From Defluviitoga tunisiensis (GTDB lineage: Bacteria > Thermotogota > Thermotogae > Petrotogales > Petrotogaceae): a stretch of DNA of 64,000 nt. This document shows positions 34,961 through 44,345 of this stretch, in pieces. The position numbers and the translations under genes are program-made. The DNA is taken from assembly GCF_000953715.1 (NCBI RefSeq), contig NZ_LN824141.1, positions 1,552,501 to 1,616,500 on the forward strand, read 5' to 3'. The notes beneath the pieces were generated by a model. That model saw only the letters and a program-made list of their open reading frames with translations, was not told the DNA's origin and ran no database searches. Position 1 is the first letter of the stretch, and the number at the start of each line of letters is the position of its first letter.

Positions 34961-35470
34961 TTAATCAATCTTTCTGAATTCTAAAGAACCATATTTTTTA
35001 TAGAAGTTCACAAGTCCACCTGAATTTAAAATTTCTAACATCTCATTAGAAAGAGGGTGTATCTCTAAAATCTTATTTTTTGTAATGTTTTCTACAATTC
35101 CTTTTTGTAAATCCACTTTTATGTAATCACCTTCTTCGATATTATCGGTTGAAACTTCTATAACAGGTAAACCTATATTTATAGCATTTCTAAAAAAAAT
35201 ACGAGCAAATGATTTAGCTAAAACCGCACCAATTCCTGCTTGCTTTATCACTAGAGGAGCTTGTTCTCTAGAGGAACCACATCCAAAGTTTTCTCCTGCT
35301 ACAATAAAATCTCCTTTTTTAATTTCATAATAAAAATTAGGCCTTAAATCCTCCATTAAATGAACTGCCAATTCATTCATATCTATTGTGGCAAATTTAT
35401 ATTTTCCAGATATTATATAATCAGTATTTACATTGTCTCCAAACTTATGTGCATGCCCTGTCAACTGCAT
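34961..35470 (-). CDS. LeuD-type small subunit of an aconitase-family hydro-lyase (paralogue)
   Basis: 169 aa swivelling domain that completes the active site of the adjacent large subunit. KFGDNVNTDYIISGKYK near residue 8 and ENFGCGSSREQAPLVIKQAG near 60 define the family. The specificity loop reads SGKYKFATID, unlike PARYLNNPD in the leucine-operon paralogue at 55.2 kb, so a different substrate is likely: citrate/isocitrate or homocitrate. It lies between the large subunit and the dehydrogenase, with AGGAGG before its ATG. Confidence 0.87.
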   Translation of the reverse strand: MQLTGHAHKFGDNVNTDYIISGKYKFATIDMNELAVHLMEDLRPNFYYEIKKGDFIVAGENFGCGSSREQAPLVIKQAGIGAVLAKSFARIFFRNAINIGLPVIEVSTDNIEEGDYIKVDLQKGIVENITKNKILEIHPLSNEMLEILNSGGLVNFYKKYGSLEFRKID

Positions 35471-35509
35471 AACAGCTAAACCTCCTTTGAATCTATTTAG
35501 TTATTTTAG

Positions 35510-36769
35510 TCATAAGTATTTTCTAGGATCTGTAATTTTTCCCTCAATACAAGATGCCGCAACTGTTGCGGGTGAAGCAAGGTAAATGAAAGCTTTATTA
35601 TTCCCCATTCGTCCTTTAAAATTTCTATTAGCTGTTGAAATAACATTTTCTCCATCTGACGGGACACCATTATGTGTTCCAACACAAGGTCCACATCCTG
35701 GAGCAACAATAGTCGCACCTGCTTTGATCAAAGTTTGAATGACACCTTCGTCTATTGCTTCAAGAAGTATTTTTCTAGATGCCGGAGCTACTATTAGTCG
35801 AACTTGCGAACCAATCTTCTTACCTTTTAGTATTTTCGCAGCTATTCTCAAGTCTTCAAGTCTACCGTTTGTACAAGTTCCTAGTAAGCCTTGCTGAATT
35901 GGAATACCTTCTACCTCGCTAATAGAACTTACATTGTCAACAGTATGTGGTTTAGCGACTTGAGGCTCCAAATAACTAACATCAAAATTATAAATTTTTT
36001 CATATTTGGCTCCATCATCTGATTGGTATGTTTTAAACTCCTTATATGTACGGTTTTTTAGCCATTCTAAAACTTTATCGTCAGCTTTCATTAATCCAAC
36101 TTTTGCTCCCATTTCTACAGCCATATTAGATAGAGTAAATCTTGCGTCAACTGACAACTCATCTATGACATTTCCTTCAAACTCAATTGCTTTATATGTT
36201 GCACCATTAGCAGTCAATTCCTTAATAATATACAAAATAATATCTTTTGAGTAAACACCAAAAGGTAAATCACCATTTATAAATATTTTGATAGTCTCTG
36301 GGACTTTAAACCATAGTTTACCACTTGCCATAGCTATCGCCAAATCAGTTGAACCTACACCAGTAGAAAAACAGTTAATTGCCCCATATGTACAAGTATG
36401 TGAATCTGCACCAATTACAATTTGACCTGGAAGAGCATGACCTTGTTCTGGCACAAGTTGATGACAAATACCGTCTCCTATATCATAAAAAAATATGTTA
36501 TTTTGATTTCTAAAGTTTCTCATTAACTTATGCAATGCGGATACTTTTTCTGAAGGACTAGGTGAGTTGTGATCAATAACCATTGCAATTCTTTTTGAAT
36601 CAAAAACAGAGTTAGCTCCTACTTCCTCAAAAGTCTTGATTGCCAATGGGGAAGTACCATCTTGTCCCATCATAAAATCAACGTCAACTATTACTAACTC
36701 TCCTGCTTCTACGTCTCTTTTCAAGTGATCACTAAAAATTTTCTCAGAAATTGTTTTAGCTTTTGGCAT
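35510..36769 (-). CDS. LeuC-type large subunit of an aconitase-family hydro-lyase (paralogue)
   Basis: 419 aa. Holds the [4Fe-4S] cluster through Cys residues in LLGTCTNGRLEDLRIA (about residue 296) and GCGPCVGTHNGV (about 356). [19 protein letters not shown] near 131 is a further hallmark. A second full LeuCD pair (53.99-55.74 kb) is dedicated to leucine synthesis, so this copy most likely acts on a homologous tricarboxylate: citrate (aconitase role) or homocitrate. It overlaps the synthase gene by 14 bases, which supports one pathway unit. Confidence 0.87.
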   Translation of the reverse strand: MPKAKTISEKIFSDHLKRDVEAGELVIVDVDFMMGQDGTSPLAIKTFEEVGANSVFDSKRIAMVIDHNSPSPSEKVSALHKLMRNFRNQNNIFFYDIGDGICHQLVPEQGHALPGQIVIGADSHTCTYGAINCFSTGVGSTDLAIAMASGKLWFKVPETIKIFINGDLPFGVYSKDIILYIIKELTANGATYKAIEFEGNVIDELSVDARFTLSNMAVEMGAKVGLMKADDKVLEWLKNRTYKEFKTYQSDDGAKYEKIYNFDVSYLEPQVAKPHTVDNVSSISEVEGIPIQQGLLGTCTNGRLEDLRIAAKILKGKKIGSQVRLIVAPASRKILLEAIDEGVIQTLIKAGATIVAPGCGPCVGTHNGVPSDGENVISTANRNFKGRMGNNKAFIYLASPATVAASCIEGKITDPRKYL

Positions 36770-37898
36770 TATTCCCTTTTTCCTCCTTCATTTCTTTATA
36801 TAAATACATTAGTTCTTTATCAAACAAAGATCTTTTTAATTGTACGGAAAGAGCTCTAACTTTCTCTAACATTTTTTCACTTTCTTCAGCTGTTAGCTCA
36901 ATTCCATACTCTTTAAACTTGGCTATGATTGCATGTTTTCCGGAATGTTTTCCAATTAAAATTTGTCTTTGTAGGCCAACTTCTTCAGGACTAAAAGATT
37001 CATATGTATTAGAATCTTTTAAGACTCCATCAGTGTGTATTCCAGATTCATGAGTAAACACATTGTGACCTACGATGGCTTTTGATAACGGAAGCGGCCT
37101 TCCAGAAGCAGAAGAAACATACTCACAAATTTCTCTTAGCATCTCTGTTTTTATGCCCAAATCTAATTTATATATATACTTTAATGCCATAATAACTTCT
37201 TCTAATGCCGCATTACCTGCCCTTTCACCTAAACCATTAACCGTCACTCCTGCATATTTTGCACCAGCTTTAATACCCGCTAATGTATTTGCTGTAGCCA
37301 TACCAAAATCATCGTGTGTATGTGTTTCAACATCTATTCCAACTTCTTCTATAATTATTTTTATTCGTTCATAAATAGAAAAAGGATCTTCCATCCCTAC
37401 CGTATCACAATATCTTAACCTATCTGCACCTGCTTCCTTTGCTTCTTTAGCAAATTTTAGTAGAAATTTCATATCACTTCTTGAAGCATCTTCTGCATTA
37501 ACCGATACATACAATTTGGATTTTTTAGCATATTGTGTTGCCTTAACCATGCTTTGTAAAACCCATTCTCTATCTTTCTTTAATTTATGTTTAATATGAA
37601 TATCTGAAGTAGATATAGAAATAGCAACCGCATCAACACCACAGTCAAGCGATTCATCGATATCACTTATAACTGCTCTATTCCATCCCATAACGCTTAC
37701 TCCAAGGTCCAGACTGCATATCTTTTTTATAGCTTCTTTTTCATCTCCACCCATTGTTGGTATTCCAGCTTCAATTTGGTAAACGCCTAGTTCAGCTAAC
37801 ATTTTTGCAATCTGAACTTTCTCTTCATTAGCAAAAACTACCCCGGCAGTTTGTTCTCCATCTCTTAAAGTGGTATCAACTATAAAAACGTTTTTCAT
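36756..37898 (-). CDS. NifV-like acyltransferase: homocitrate synthase or Re-citrate synthase
   Basis: About 380 aa, DRE-TIM metallolyase family. [17 protein letters not shown] at the start, [16 protein letters not shown] near 127, DTVGMEDP and the metal-binding ETHTHDDFGMATANTLAG near 185 place it with NifV-type homocitrate synthases. KHSGKHAI is near the end. It lacks the leucine-binding regulatory domain of LeuA. No nitrogenase genes and no LysW-type lysine genes are visible. With an isocitrate-type dehydrogenase downstream and arginine/proline genes around, a Re-type citrate synthase is the better context fit (inference). ATG 37898 matches the family start; ATG 37925 is possible. Confidence 0.8.
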   Translation of the reverse strand: MKNVFIVDTTLRDGEQTAGVVFANEEKVQIAKMLAELGVYQIEAGIPTMGGDEKEAIKKICSLDLGVSVMGWNRAVISDIDESLDCGVDAVAISISTSDIHIKHKLKKDREWVLQSMVKATQYAKKSKLYVSVNAEDASRSDMKFLLKFAKEAKEAGADRLRYCDTVGMEDPFSIYERIKIIIEEVGIDVETHTHDDFGMATANTLAGIKAGAKYAGVTVNGLGERAGNAALEEVIMALKYIYKLDLGIKTEMLREICEYVSSASGRPLPLSKAIVGHNVFTHESGIHTDGVLKDSNTYESFSPEEVGLQRQILIGKHSGKHAIIAKFKEYGIELTAEESEKMLEKVRALSVQLKRSLFDKELMYLYKEMKEEKGNNAKS

Positions 37899-38034
37899 AA
37901 TTAACGGTACACCTTTTTCAATCATCTAGAGTGTACCCACCCTCCTTTTTGTAAAAAATGAACAACATAAAATTTTTTCTATTATATATTAAAGCGCTAA
38001 AATTATCAAGTAGAAGGTAAACACTTTTGTAATA

Positions 38035-39075
38035 TTAAGGATAAACAGGAACAATCTCCAAAGCAGTATTTTCTGGAATACCTAATAAAATATTCATATT
38101 TTGTACAGCTTGGCCACTAGCTCCCTTAACCAAATTATCTATAGCAGACATTATTATTAAAGTATTAGTTTTTTTATCAAATTCAAAACCTATCTCGCAA
38201 AAATTCGAACCGTAAACATCTTTGGTTGAAGGATATAATCCAGGTTTAAGAATTCTAATAAATTGCTCTTCTTTGTAGTAATTTTTATATATAATGTATA
38301 ATTCTTCAATTGTTATATTTATATCACATTTACAATAAATAGTACTTAATATTCCTCTAGTCATAGGTACAAGATGAGGCGTAAAAACTATATTGACACT
38401 ACCTTCTTGCATTTTTGATAATTCCTGCTCCATTTCTGGAACGTGCCTATGCTTTGCTACATTATAAGGTTTCAAATTCTCATTACATTCTGAAAATAGG
38501 TTTCCGTATTTTGGTTCATGTCCTGAACCAGAGACACCAGATTTTGAGTCAATAATTATTGTATTATCTTTTATAAGTTTGTTCTTCATTACCGGCATTA
38601 ATCCTAATAAAACACTTGTTGGATAACATCCCGGATTTCCAACTATTTGCGCATATTGTATCTTATCTCGATATATTTCAGGTAATCCATAAATTCTGTT
38701 GAATTTTTCATATAATGTAACTTCTTCTTTTGGGAAATACCATTGCTTATAGATTTCATAATCGTCAAACCTAAAAGACGATCCTAAATCAATTATTTTC
38801 TTTTGAGAGCCAGTGATCATTTTTGCCAATTTAAACGCATACTCAGAAGGCAAAGTATTAAATATTAAGTCGCATAATCCTACGGCCTTTTCTAAATTTA
38901 ATTTTTCAAGAGGTATTTTACAAAAATTTTCTAAACTGGGGTACACATCTGAAATTGTATTTTCATCAAAACTCCTGGAAGTTAAATACACAATATTCAC
39001 ATATGGATGTTTTGATAGTAAACGAATTAGTTCTAAACCTGTATATCCAGTTGCACCAAGAATTCCTACATTCAT
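38035..39075 (-). CDS. argC: N-acetyl-gamma-glutamyl-phosphate reductase
   Basis: Third step of arginine synthesis, NADPH-dependent. About 346 aa. [18 protein letters not shown] nucleotide fold at the N-terminus; the catalytic Cys in [14 protein letters not shown] near residue 148; [10 protein letters not shown] follows, and [12 protein letters not shown] near 216 binds substrate. The start ATG 39075 (or 39078) overlaps the argH stop codon, indicating translational coupling. The gap to the NifV-like synthase gene is about 110 bases. Confidence 0.95.
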   Translation of the reverse strand: MNVGILGATGYTGLELIRLLSKHPYVNIVYLTSRSFDENTISDVYPSLENFCKIPLEKLNLEKAVGLCDLIFNTLPSEYAFKLAKMITGSQKKIIDLGSSFRFDDYEIYKQWYFPKEEVTLYEKFNRIYGLPEIYRDKIQYAQIVGNPGCYPTSVLLGLMPVMKNKLIKDNTIIIDSKSGVSGSGHEPKYGNLFSECNENLKPYNVAKHRHVPEMEQELSKMQEGSVNIVFTPHLVPMTRGILSTIYCKCDINITIEELYIIYKNYYKEEQFIRILKPGLYPSTKDVYGSNFCEIGFEFDKKTNTLIIMSAIDNLVKGASGQAVQNMNILLGIPENTALEIVPVYP

Positions 39076-40397
39076 CATATTTCCTCCCATTTTGCAGACC
39101 CTATAGTTTTTCTATTTTTTAAAATATTCTCAAGATCTAAAATTTCGTATACATCCTCGTTTATTAAATTGCTGAATTTCTTGAATTCTTCTAAACTTAA
39201 TTTTTCTAAAGGACTATTTTTCTCAATTGCATACCTAACAATTTTTCCAACAACTTCATGAGCATCTCTAAATGGCAATCCTTTTTTTACAAGATAATCT
39301 GCAAGATCTGTAGCATTCATATATCCACTTTTTGTTGCCTTTTCCATATTTTTATTTTTTATCTTCATGCTTTTTATCATACCAATAAATATTTTCAAAC
39401 ATCCTTTAAGAGTATCGATTGTATCAAACATAGGTTCTTTATCTTCTTGCATATCTTTATTGTATGCAAGAGGTAATCCTTTCATAACGGTAAGTAAAGT
39501 TATTAAGTTTCCATATACTCGTCCGGTTTTTCCCCTAATCAGCTCTGCGGAATCAGGGTTTTTCTTTTGGGGCATAATACTACTTCCAGTTGAATAATTT
39601 TCATCAAGCTCAATGAAGTTAAATTCCTGTGTTGACCATAGTATGATCTCTTCACAAAATCTACTTAAATGCATCATTATTAATGAAGAAGATGAGAGAA
39701 ATTCAATTATAAAGTCTCTATCACTGACAGCATCAATACTGTTATTAGAAATTTCCTTGAAACCTAGTAAAGAAGCAACATATGTACGATCTATGTCAAA
39801 AGATGTACCTGCCAAGGCACCAGATCCCAAAGGCATAACGTCTATTCTCTTATATAAATCATTCAGTCTAGATATATCTCTATCAAACATTTCTACATAA
39901 GCTAATAAATGATGAGAAAAGGTAATGGGTTGCGCTCTTTGCAAATGCGTATAACCTGGAAATAGTGTATTTCTATATTTCTCAGATAAATCATTTAAAA
40001 CATCGTTGACTTCTTCTAAAAGGCCGATTATTTCTTTAACTTCTTTTTTTAAATATAACCTTTCATCAGTAGCTATGAGATCATTTCTACTTCTTCCTGT
40101 ATGCAATTTTTTCGCTGTACTTCCTATCTTTTCAAATAAAAGTTCTTCAATTAGAGTATGAACATCTTCTATATCTGGAATATTTTCAAATTTAATTTTC
40201 TTAATTTCTTCCAATCCTGTTTTTATAATATTGAATTCTTGATCGTTTAATACGCCTGCTTTGTTTAAACCAGCCGCATGAGCTATTGAAACATCTACTT
40301 CATAAGGTAAAAGCCTTATATCGACTGATATAGAAGAATTAAAAATCTCCATTTCCGGATTTGTTCCTTTATCAAACCTACCTCCCCAAAGCTTCAT
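39075..40397 (-). CDS. argH: Argininosuccinate lyase
   Basis: Last step of arginine synthesis, giving arginine and fumarate. About 440 aa. [15 protein letters not shown] at the start, [22 protein letters not shown] near 106, [16 protein letters not shown] near 150 with the catalytic His, and the signature [19 protein letters not shown] near 270. ATG 40397 follows AGGAGG; an upstream ATG at 40415 lies before that site and is not used in my reading. A copy of the dispersed repeat sits directly upstream with its -10-like box 54 nt from this start, which supports the choice. Confidence 0.96.
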   Translation of the reverse strand: MKLWGGRFDKGTNPEMEIFNSSISVDIRLLPYEVDVSIAHAAGLNKAGVLNDQEFNIIKTGLEEIKKIKFENIPDIEDVHTLIEELLFEKIGSTAKKLHTGRSRNDLIATDERLYLKKEVKEIIGLLEEVNDVLNDLSEKYRNTLFPGYTHLQRAQPITFSHHLLAYVEMFDRDISRLNDLYKRIDVMPLGSGALAGTSFDIDRTYVASLLGFKEISNNSIDAVSDRDFIIEFLSSSSLIMMHLSRFCEEIILWSTQEFNFIELDENYSTGSSIMPQKKNPDSAELIRGKTGRVYGNLITLLTVMKGLPLAYNKDMQEDKEPMFDTIDTLKGCLKIFIGMIKSMKIKNKNMEKATKSGYMNATDLADYLVKKGLPFRDAHEVVGKIVRYAIEKNSPLEKLSLEEFKKFSNLINEDVYEILDLENILKNRKTIGSAKWEEI

Positions 40398-40424
40398 CTT
40401 ACTCCTCCTAAACATTTTAGTTTA

Positions 40425-40591
40425 TTTCATTCAGAAATTCTAAAATCTGTACTATATATAAGTTTTTGATTTGGTTATTTTTGCAAAATACCTCCCTACT
40501 TCTAATCCTCGCTAACTCGTAATTTCTTTGATTTTTTGTTACTTGTACCCAAGCAAGGGAAAAAGCTTTGCCCTGACCCAATTTTATATTC
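40425..40591 (-). repeat. Dispersed upstream repeat, copy E (before argH)
   Basis: Minus strand: GAATATAAAATTGGGTCAGGG, GGGTACAAGTAACAAAAAAT, AGCGAGGATTAGAAGTAGGG, AGGTATTTTGCAAAAATAAC, TATATATAGTACAG (box 40451-40456) and TTTTAGAATTTCTGAATG. Box to start: 54 nt. It separates argG from argH. Confidence 0.85.
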
Positions 40592-40718
40592 AAAACATCA
40601 TTCTTAAAAAATAATCTTTTCTAAAGTCGCTAATTTTAGTGTGTATGAACGAATTGAAAAATACGATAATTTACCTTCACATATTCTATAATTAATTTTT
40701 TATTAATTAATTAGACAC

Positions 40719-41975
40719 TTAAGTAATAGATTCTTTCTCTTCTTTTTTGTTAATTATTTTATCTTTATTTATTTTAAGTAATTGATAGGCTCTCATTTTT
40801 AATGGGAGACCAAACAAATTGATAAATCCTTCTGCATCTTTCTGATCGTACACTGAATCTTTTCCAAAAGTAGCTAATTCTTCATTATACAATGAATAAG
40901 GAGATTCAATTCCAGAAGTAATGATATTACCTTTGTACAATTTTAATTTTACTTTTCCAGTTACTACACTTTGAGTTTCTTCAACAAAAGCATCTAAAGC
41001 TTCTCTTAATTGTGAAAACCACAATCCATTATAAACTAAATCGGCATATTTTTGTGCAACAATATCTTTAAATCTAGCTGTTTCTTTATCAATAACCAAC
41101 GATTCAAGCTCTTTATGAGCATAATATAAAATTGTTCCTCCTGGAGTTTCGTAGACACCACGTGATTTCATTCCTACTAGTCTATTTTCTACTATATCTG
41201 CAATTCCTATACCGTTTCTGGCTCCAATCGTATTAATTTCTTCTATAAGTTCTACTGGATCAAATTCCTTATCATTCACTTTTACCGGAATTCCCTTCTT
41301 GAATTCAATTGTAATATATTCAGGACAATCAGGGGCTTTTTCTGGAGGAACAACCATTTCAAAAAGAGTATCTTTTGGTTCATTTTTTGGATCTTCTAGA
41401 TCTCCTCCTTCATGACTGATATGCCACAAATTTTTATCAACACTGTAAATTTTTTCTTTAGAAACACTTATAGGTATCCCTTTTTTTATTGCATATTCAA
41501 TTTCTTCTTCCCTTGACTTAATATTCCAAACTCTCCATGGAGCAATAATTTTAATTGTTGGATCCAAAGCTTTTATAGATACTTCAAATCTTACTTGATC
41601 ATTTCCTTTTCCTGTACAACCATGCGCTATATATTTCGCATTCTCCTTATGAGCAATTTCAACTAACTTCTTTGCTATCAAAGGTCTTGCAAAAGATGTT
41701 CCTAATAAATATTTACCCTCATAAATTGCTCCTGATTTTAATGTAGGATATATATAATTAACAACAAACTCTTCTTTCACATCTTCCAAATATACCTTGC
41801 TTGCTCCACTTTTTATAGCTTTCTCTTTTATCATTTGTGTTTCTGAACCCTGCCCAACATCTATGCATGCTGCAATAACTTCACATTTATAATTCTCCTT
41901 TAGCCAAGGTACAATAATTGAAGTATCTAATCCTCCCGAATAAGCTAAAATTACCTTTTCTCCTTCTAATATCAT
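40719..41975 (-). CDS. argG: Argininosuccinate synthase
   Basis: Joins citrulline and aspartate using ATP. 418 aa. ATP loop [18 protein letters not shown] at the N-terminus; [17 protein letters not shown] near 69, [15 protein letters not shown] near 114 and the [17 protein letters not shown] block near 270. ATG follows AGGAGGAATATAA. It stands between two copies of the dispersed repeat, so it is likely transcribed as its own unit within the arg cluster. Confidence 0.97.
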   Translation of the reverse strand: MILEGEKVILAYSGGLDTSIIVPWLKENYKCEVIAACIDVGQGSETQMIKEKAIKSGASKVYLEDVKEEFVVNYIYPTLKSGAIYEGKYLLGTSFARPLIAKKLVEIAHKENAKYIAHGCTGKGNDQVRFEVSIKALDPTIKIIAPWRVWNIKSREEEIEYAIKKGIPISVSKEKIYSVDKNLWHISHEGGDLEDPKNEPKDTLFEMVVPPEKAPDCPEYITIEFKKGIPVKVNDKEFDPVELIEEINTIGARNGIGIADIVENRLVGMKSRGVYETPGGTILYYAHKELESLVIDKETARFKDIVAQKYADLVYNGLWFSQLREALDAFVEETQSVVTGKVKLKLYKGNIITSGIESPYSLYNEELATFGKDSVYDQKDAEGFINLFGLPLKMRAYQLLKINKDKIINKKEEKESIT

Positions 41976-42004
41976 TTATATTCCTCCTTTATTAAATTAT
42001 TAAT

Positions 42005-42172
42005 ACCACTTTAGAAATTCCAAAACTTGTACTTTATATAAATTTCGTTTTTGATTTTTTTACAAAATACTTTCCTACTTTTAATCCTCACTAACTCTTA
42101 ATTTCTTTAAATTTTTCGCTACTTATAGCTAGCAATGCAGAAAGGACTCCTCACTAAACCCATTAAAATTTT
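42005..42172 (-). repeat. Dispersed upstream repeat, copy F (before argG)
   Basis: Minus strand: AATTTTAATGGG, GCTATAAGTAGCGAAAAAT, AAGAGTTAGTGAGGATTAAA, AGTAGGAAAGTATTTTGTAA, TATATAAAGTACAAG (box TATAAA 42033-42038) and TTGGAATTTCTAAAGTGG. Box to start: 58 nt. The GTAC core is partly degraded here. Confidence 0.82.
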
Positions 42173-42277
42173 AAAATCCAATTTTTAGAAAATCTACATT
42201 TCTAAAATCATAATAAATTATTAAAACTTTCTTTAATAACATGCATCTTAAACACATAAAATTACATTTTATTTTTT

Positions 42278-43462
42278 TCAATAGACTTCTTGAAAAGTCT
42301 CATCTAAAATATCAACTGCCACTGAGATATCTTTTTTTGTTACAATGAGAGGAGGAACAAACCTTAATATATTGTTGCTAACGGCATTTATAAGAAGTCC
42401 CTTTTCTAGCGCAACTTGAACAACGTTATATGCTTTATCCACATTCAATTCACAACCTATCATTAAACCTTTACCTTTAATTTTTTCAATACAATGGTAC
42501 TTTTCTTTTAGTCTCAAAAGTTCGGATTTAAAATAATTTCCCTGTATTTGTACGTTTTCTAAAAACGAATCTTCTGAAACTATGTTCATTACTGTTTTCC
42601 CCACTGCACAAGCTAACGGATTACCTCCAAAAGTTGATGCATGATCCCCAGGAGAAAAGACATTAGCCTTTTTATTGGCCACTACTGCTCCAATCGGAAA
42701 CCCTCCTCCTAACCCTTTAGCTAACGTCATAATGTCAGGCTCAACACCATAATGTTCGTATGCAAAAAGTTTTCCAGTTCTTGCTATACCAGTCTGAACT
42801 TCATCAAAAATCAAAAGGATATCGTACTCATCACACAACTTTCTCACTTCTGTTAAATATGTTTGGTCTGCTTCATTGATTCCACCTTCCCCCTGAATTA
42901 CCTCTAAAATTATTGCACAAGTAGAATCGTTGATTGCATTTTTTAAATCATCAATATCGTTATAATTAACATACTTAAATCCTCCAACTAAAGGTTTAAA
43001 ATATTTTTGATATTTTTCCTGACCTGTTGCAGTAAGCGCTCCATATGTTCTACCATGAAATGAATTGTGCGCAGCAATAACTTCATTCCTTTTTTCTCCA
43101 TATTTAAGATAACTATACTTTCTAGATAATTTCAATGCTCCTTCATTTGCTTCAGCACCACTATTACAAAAAAACACACAATCTCCAAATGATTTTTCAC
43201 ACAAGATATTTGCTAAATCAATTTGATTTTCATTCCAATATAGATTAGAACAGTGCATTAATTTATTTGCTTGACTAACAATTGTTGAAACGATTTTTGG
43301 ATGAGCATGACCTAAGCAATTTACTGCAATACCTGCAACAAAATCAAGATATTCTTTTCCTTCATTATCAAATACTTTAATTCCCTCGCCTTTTACTAAT
43401 TCAATAGGATTTCTTGAATAAGTATTCATCAGATATTTACTACTCTCATTAATTTTCTTCAT
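42278..43462 (-). CDS. argD: Acetylornithine aminotransferase
   Basis: PLP enzyme of fold type I, class III, 394 aa, making N-acetylornithine. VAGIAVNCLGHAHPKIV near residue 42, CNSGAEANEGALKLSRKY near 98, ILEVIQGEGGIN near 181, LIFDEVQTGIARTG near 216 and the PLP Lys in TLAKGLGGGFPIGAVV near 247. It overlaps argB by 14 bases and is the end of the argJ-argB-argD unit. Confidence 0.95.
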   Translation of the reverse strand: MKKINESSKYLMNTYSRNPIELVKGEGIKVFDNEGKEYLDFVAGIAVNCLGHAHPKIVSTIVSQANKLMHCSNLYWNENQIDLANILCEKSFGDCVFFCNSGAEANEGALKLSRKYSYLKYGEKRNEVIAAHNSFHGRTYGALTATGQEKYQKYFKPLVGGFKYVNYNDIDDLKNAINDSTCAIILEVIQGEGGINEADQTYLTEVRKLCDEYDILLIFDEVQTGIARTGKLFAYEHYGVEPDIMTLAKGLGGGFPIGAVVANKKANVFSPGDHASTFGGNPLACAVGKTVMNIVSEDSFLENVQIQGNYFKSELLRLKEKYHCIEKIKGKGLMIGCELNVDKAYNVVQVALEKGLLINAVSNNILRFVPPLIVTKKDISVAVDILDETFQEVY

Positions 43463-44345
43463 AACTATTCTCCTTTACAATCATTGTCCCAATACCTTCT
43501 TTGGTAAATATCTCCAAAATTAATGAATGGGGTATCCTTCCATCAATTATGTGGGCACTTTCTACCCCTTCTTCAATAGCCTTGACACAACATTTCAATT
43601 TGGGTATCATCCCCTCGGTAATAAAATGTGAATTTAAAAGTTCTTTTGATTCTTGATAGTTAATTTTTGAAATAATACTTCTCTCATCATTTCTATCTTT
43701 TAAAACACCTGAAACATCTGTTAATAAAACAAACTTTTCTGCTTTCAATATAGATGCAATCTTGCCAGCTGCCGTATCAGCGTTTACATTATAGGTGTTT
43801 CCATCCCTTCCAATGGCACATGGAGCAATTACTGGAATGTATCCATTTTCTAAAATCATCATAAGAAAATCTTTGTTAATGTCAATAATTTCCCCCACAT
43901 AGCCAATATCTCCATTCGATATATCTTTCTCAGCGATTAATAAGTTTGCATCTTTACCACTTAACCCAACAGCATTTCCTCCATGTTTATTTATCAAAGA
44001 AGTTATTTCTTTATTTATTTTTCCTACTAAGACCATTTCTACAATTTCCATTGTTTCTCTATCAGTTACCCTTAATCCATTAACAAAATTTGATTCGATA
44101 TTTACCCTTTTCAACATTTTATTAATTTCTGGCCCCCCACCATGAACAACAACAGGATGTAAACCAACATATTTCATTAATACTATATCTTGCATTATTA
44201 AGGTTTTAATTTGTTCATTCTCCATAGCCTTACCTCCATACTTAATGACAACTATTTTTCCAGAAAAATGTTTAATATATGGTAAGGCTTCAACTAAAAC
44301 ATTTGCTTTTTCAATTTCATCATTATACATACGTCCAAAATTCAT
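43449..44345 (-). CDS. argB: Acetylglutamate kinase
   Basis: Second step of arginine synthesis. 298 aa. The amino-acid-kinase fold shows IVVIKYGGKAMENE near residue 31, HGGGPEINKML near 68, NADTAAGKIASIL near 187 and LLTDVSGVLKDRN near 208. Its N-terminal helix (about 20 residues before the kinase core) is of the type found in arginine-feedback-sensitive hexameric enzymes, so allosteric control by arginine is likely. It overlaps the argJ stop by 4 bases (ATGA). Confidence 0.95.
   Translation of the reverse strand: MNFGRMYNDEIEKANVLVEALPYIKHFSGKIVVIKYGGKAMENEQIKTLIMQDIVLMKYVGLHPVVVHGGGPEINKMLKRVNIESNFVNGLRVTDRETMEIVEMVLVGKINKEITSLINKHGGNAVGLSGKDANLLIAEKDISNGDIGYVGEIIDINKDFLMMILENGYIPVIAPCAIGRDGNTYNVNADTAAGKIASILKAEKFVLLTDVSGVLKDRNDERSIISKINYQESKELLNSHFITEGMIPKLKCCVKAIEEGVESAHIIDGRIPHSLILEIFTKEGIGTMIVKENSYEEN

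Noticed and set aside
33927-37898. Lysine biosynthesis by the aminoadipate (LysW) route
   Set aside because: No lysW, lysX, lysY or lysZ gene is in the cluster; the dehydrogenase loop is isocitrate-like and neighbours are arginine and proline genes.
39258-39900. Opposite-strand open frames inside argH and other long genes
   Set aside because: They lie antisense to well-supported genes, lack ribosome-binding sites and have shadow-like composition.
40592-42277. T-box or arginine riboswitch between argH, argG and argD
   Set aside because: No AGGGTGG-type T-box antiterminator is present; the gaps are accounted for by repeat copies E and F.
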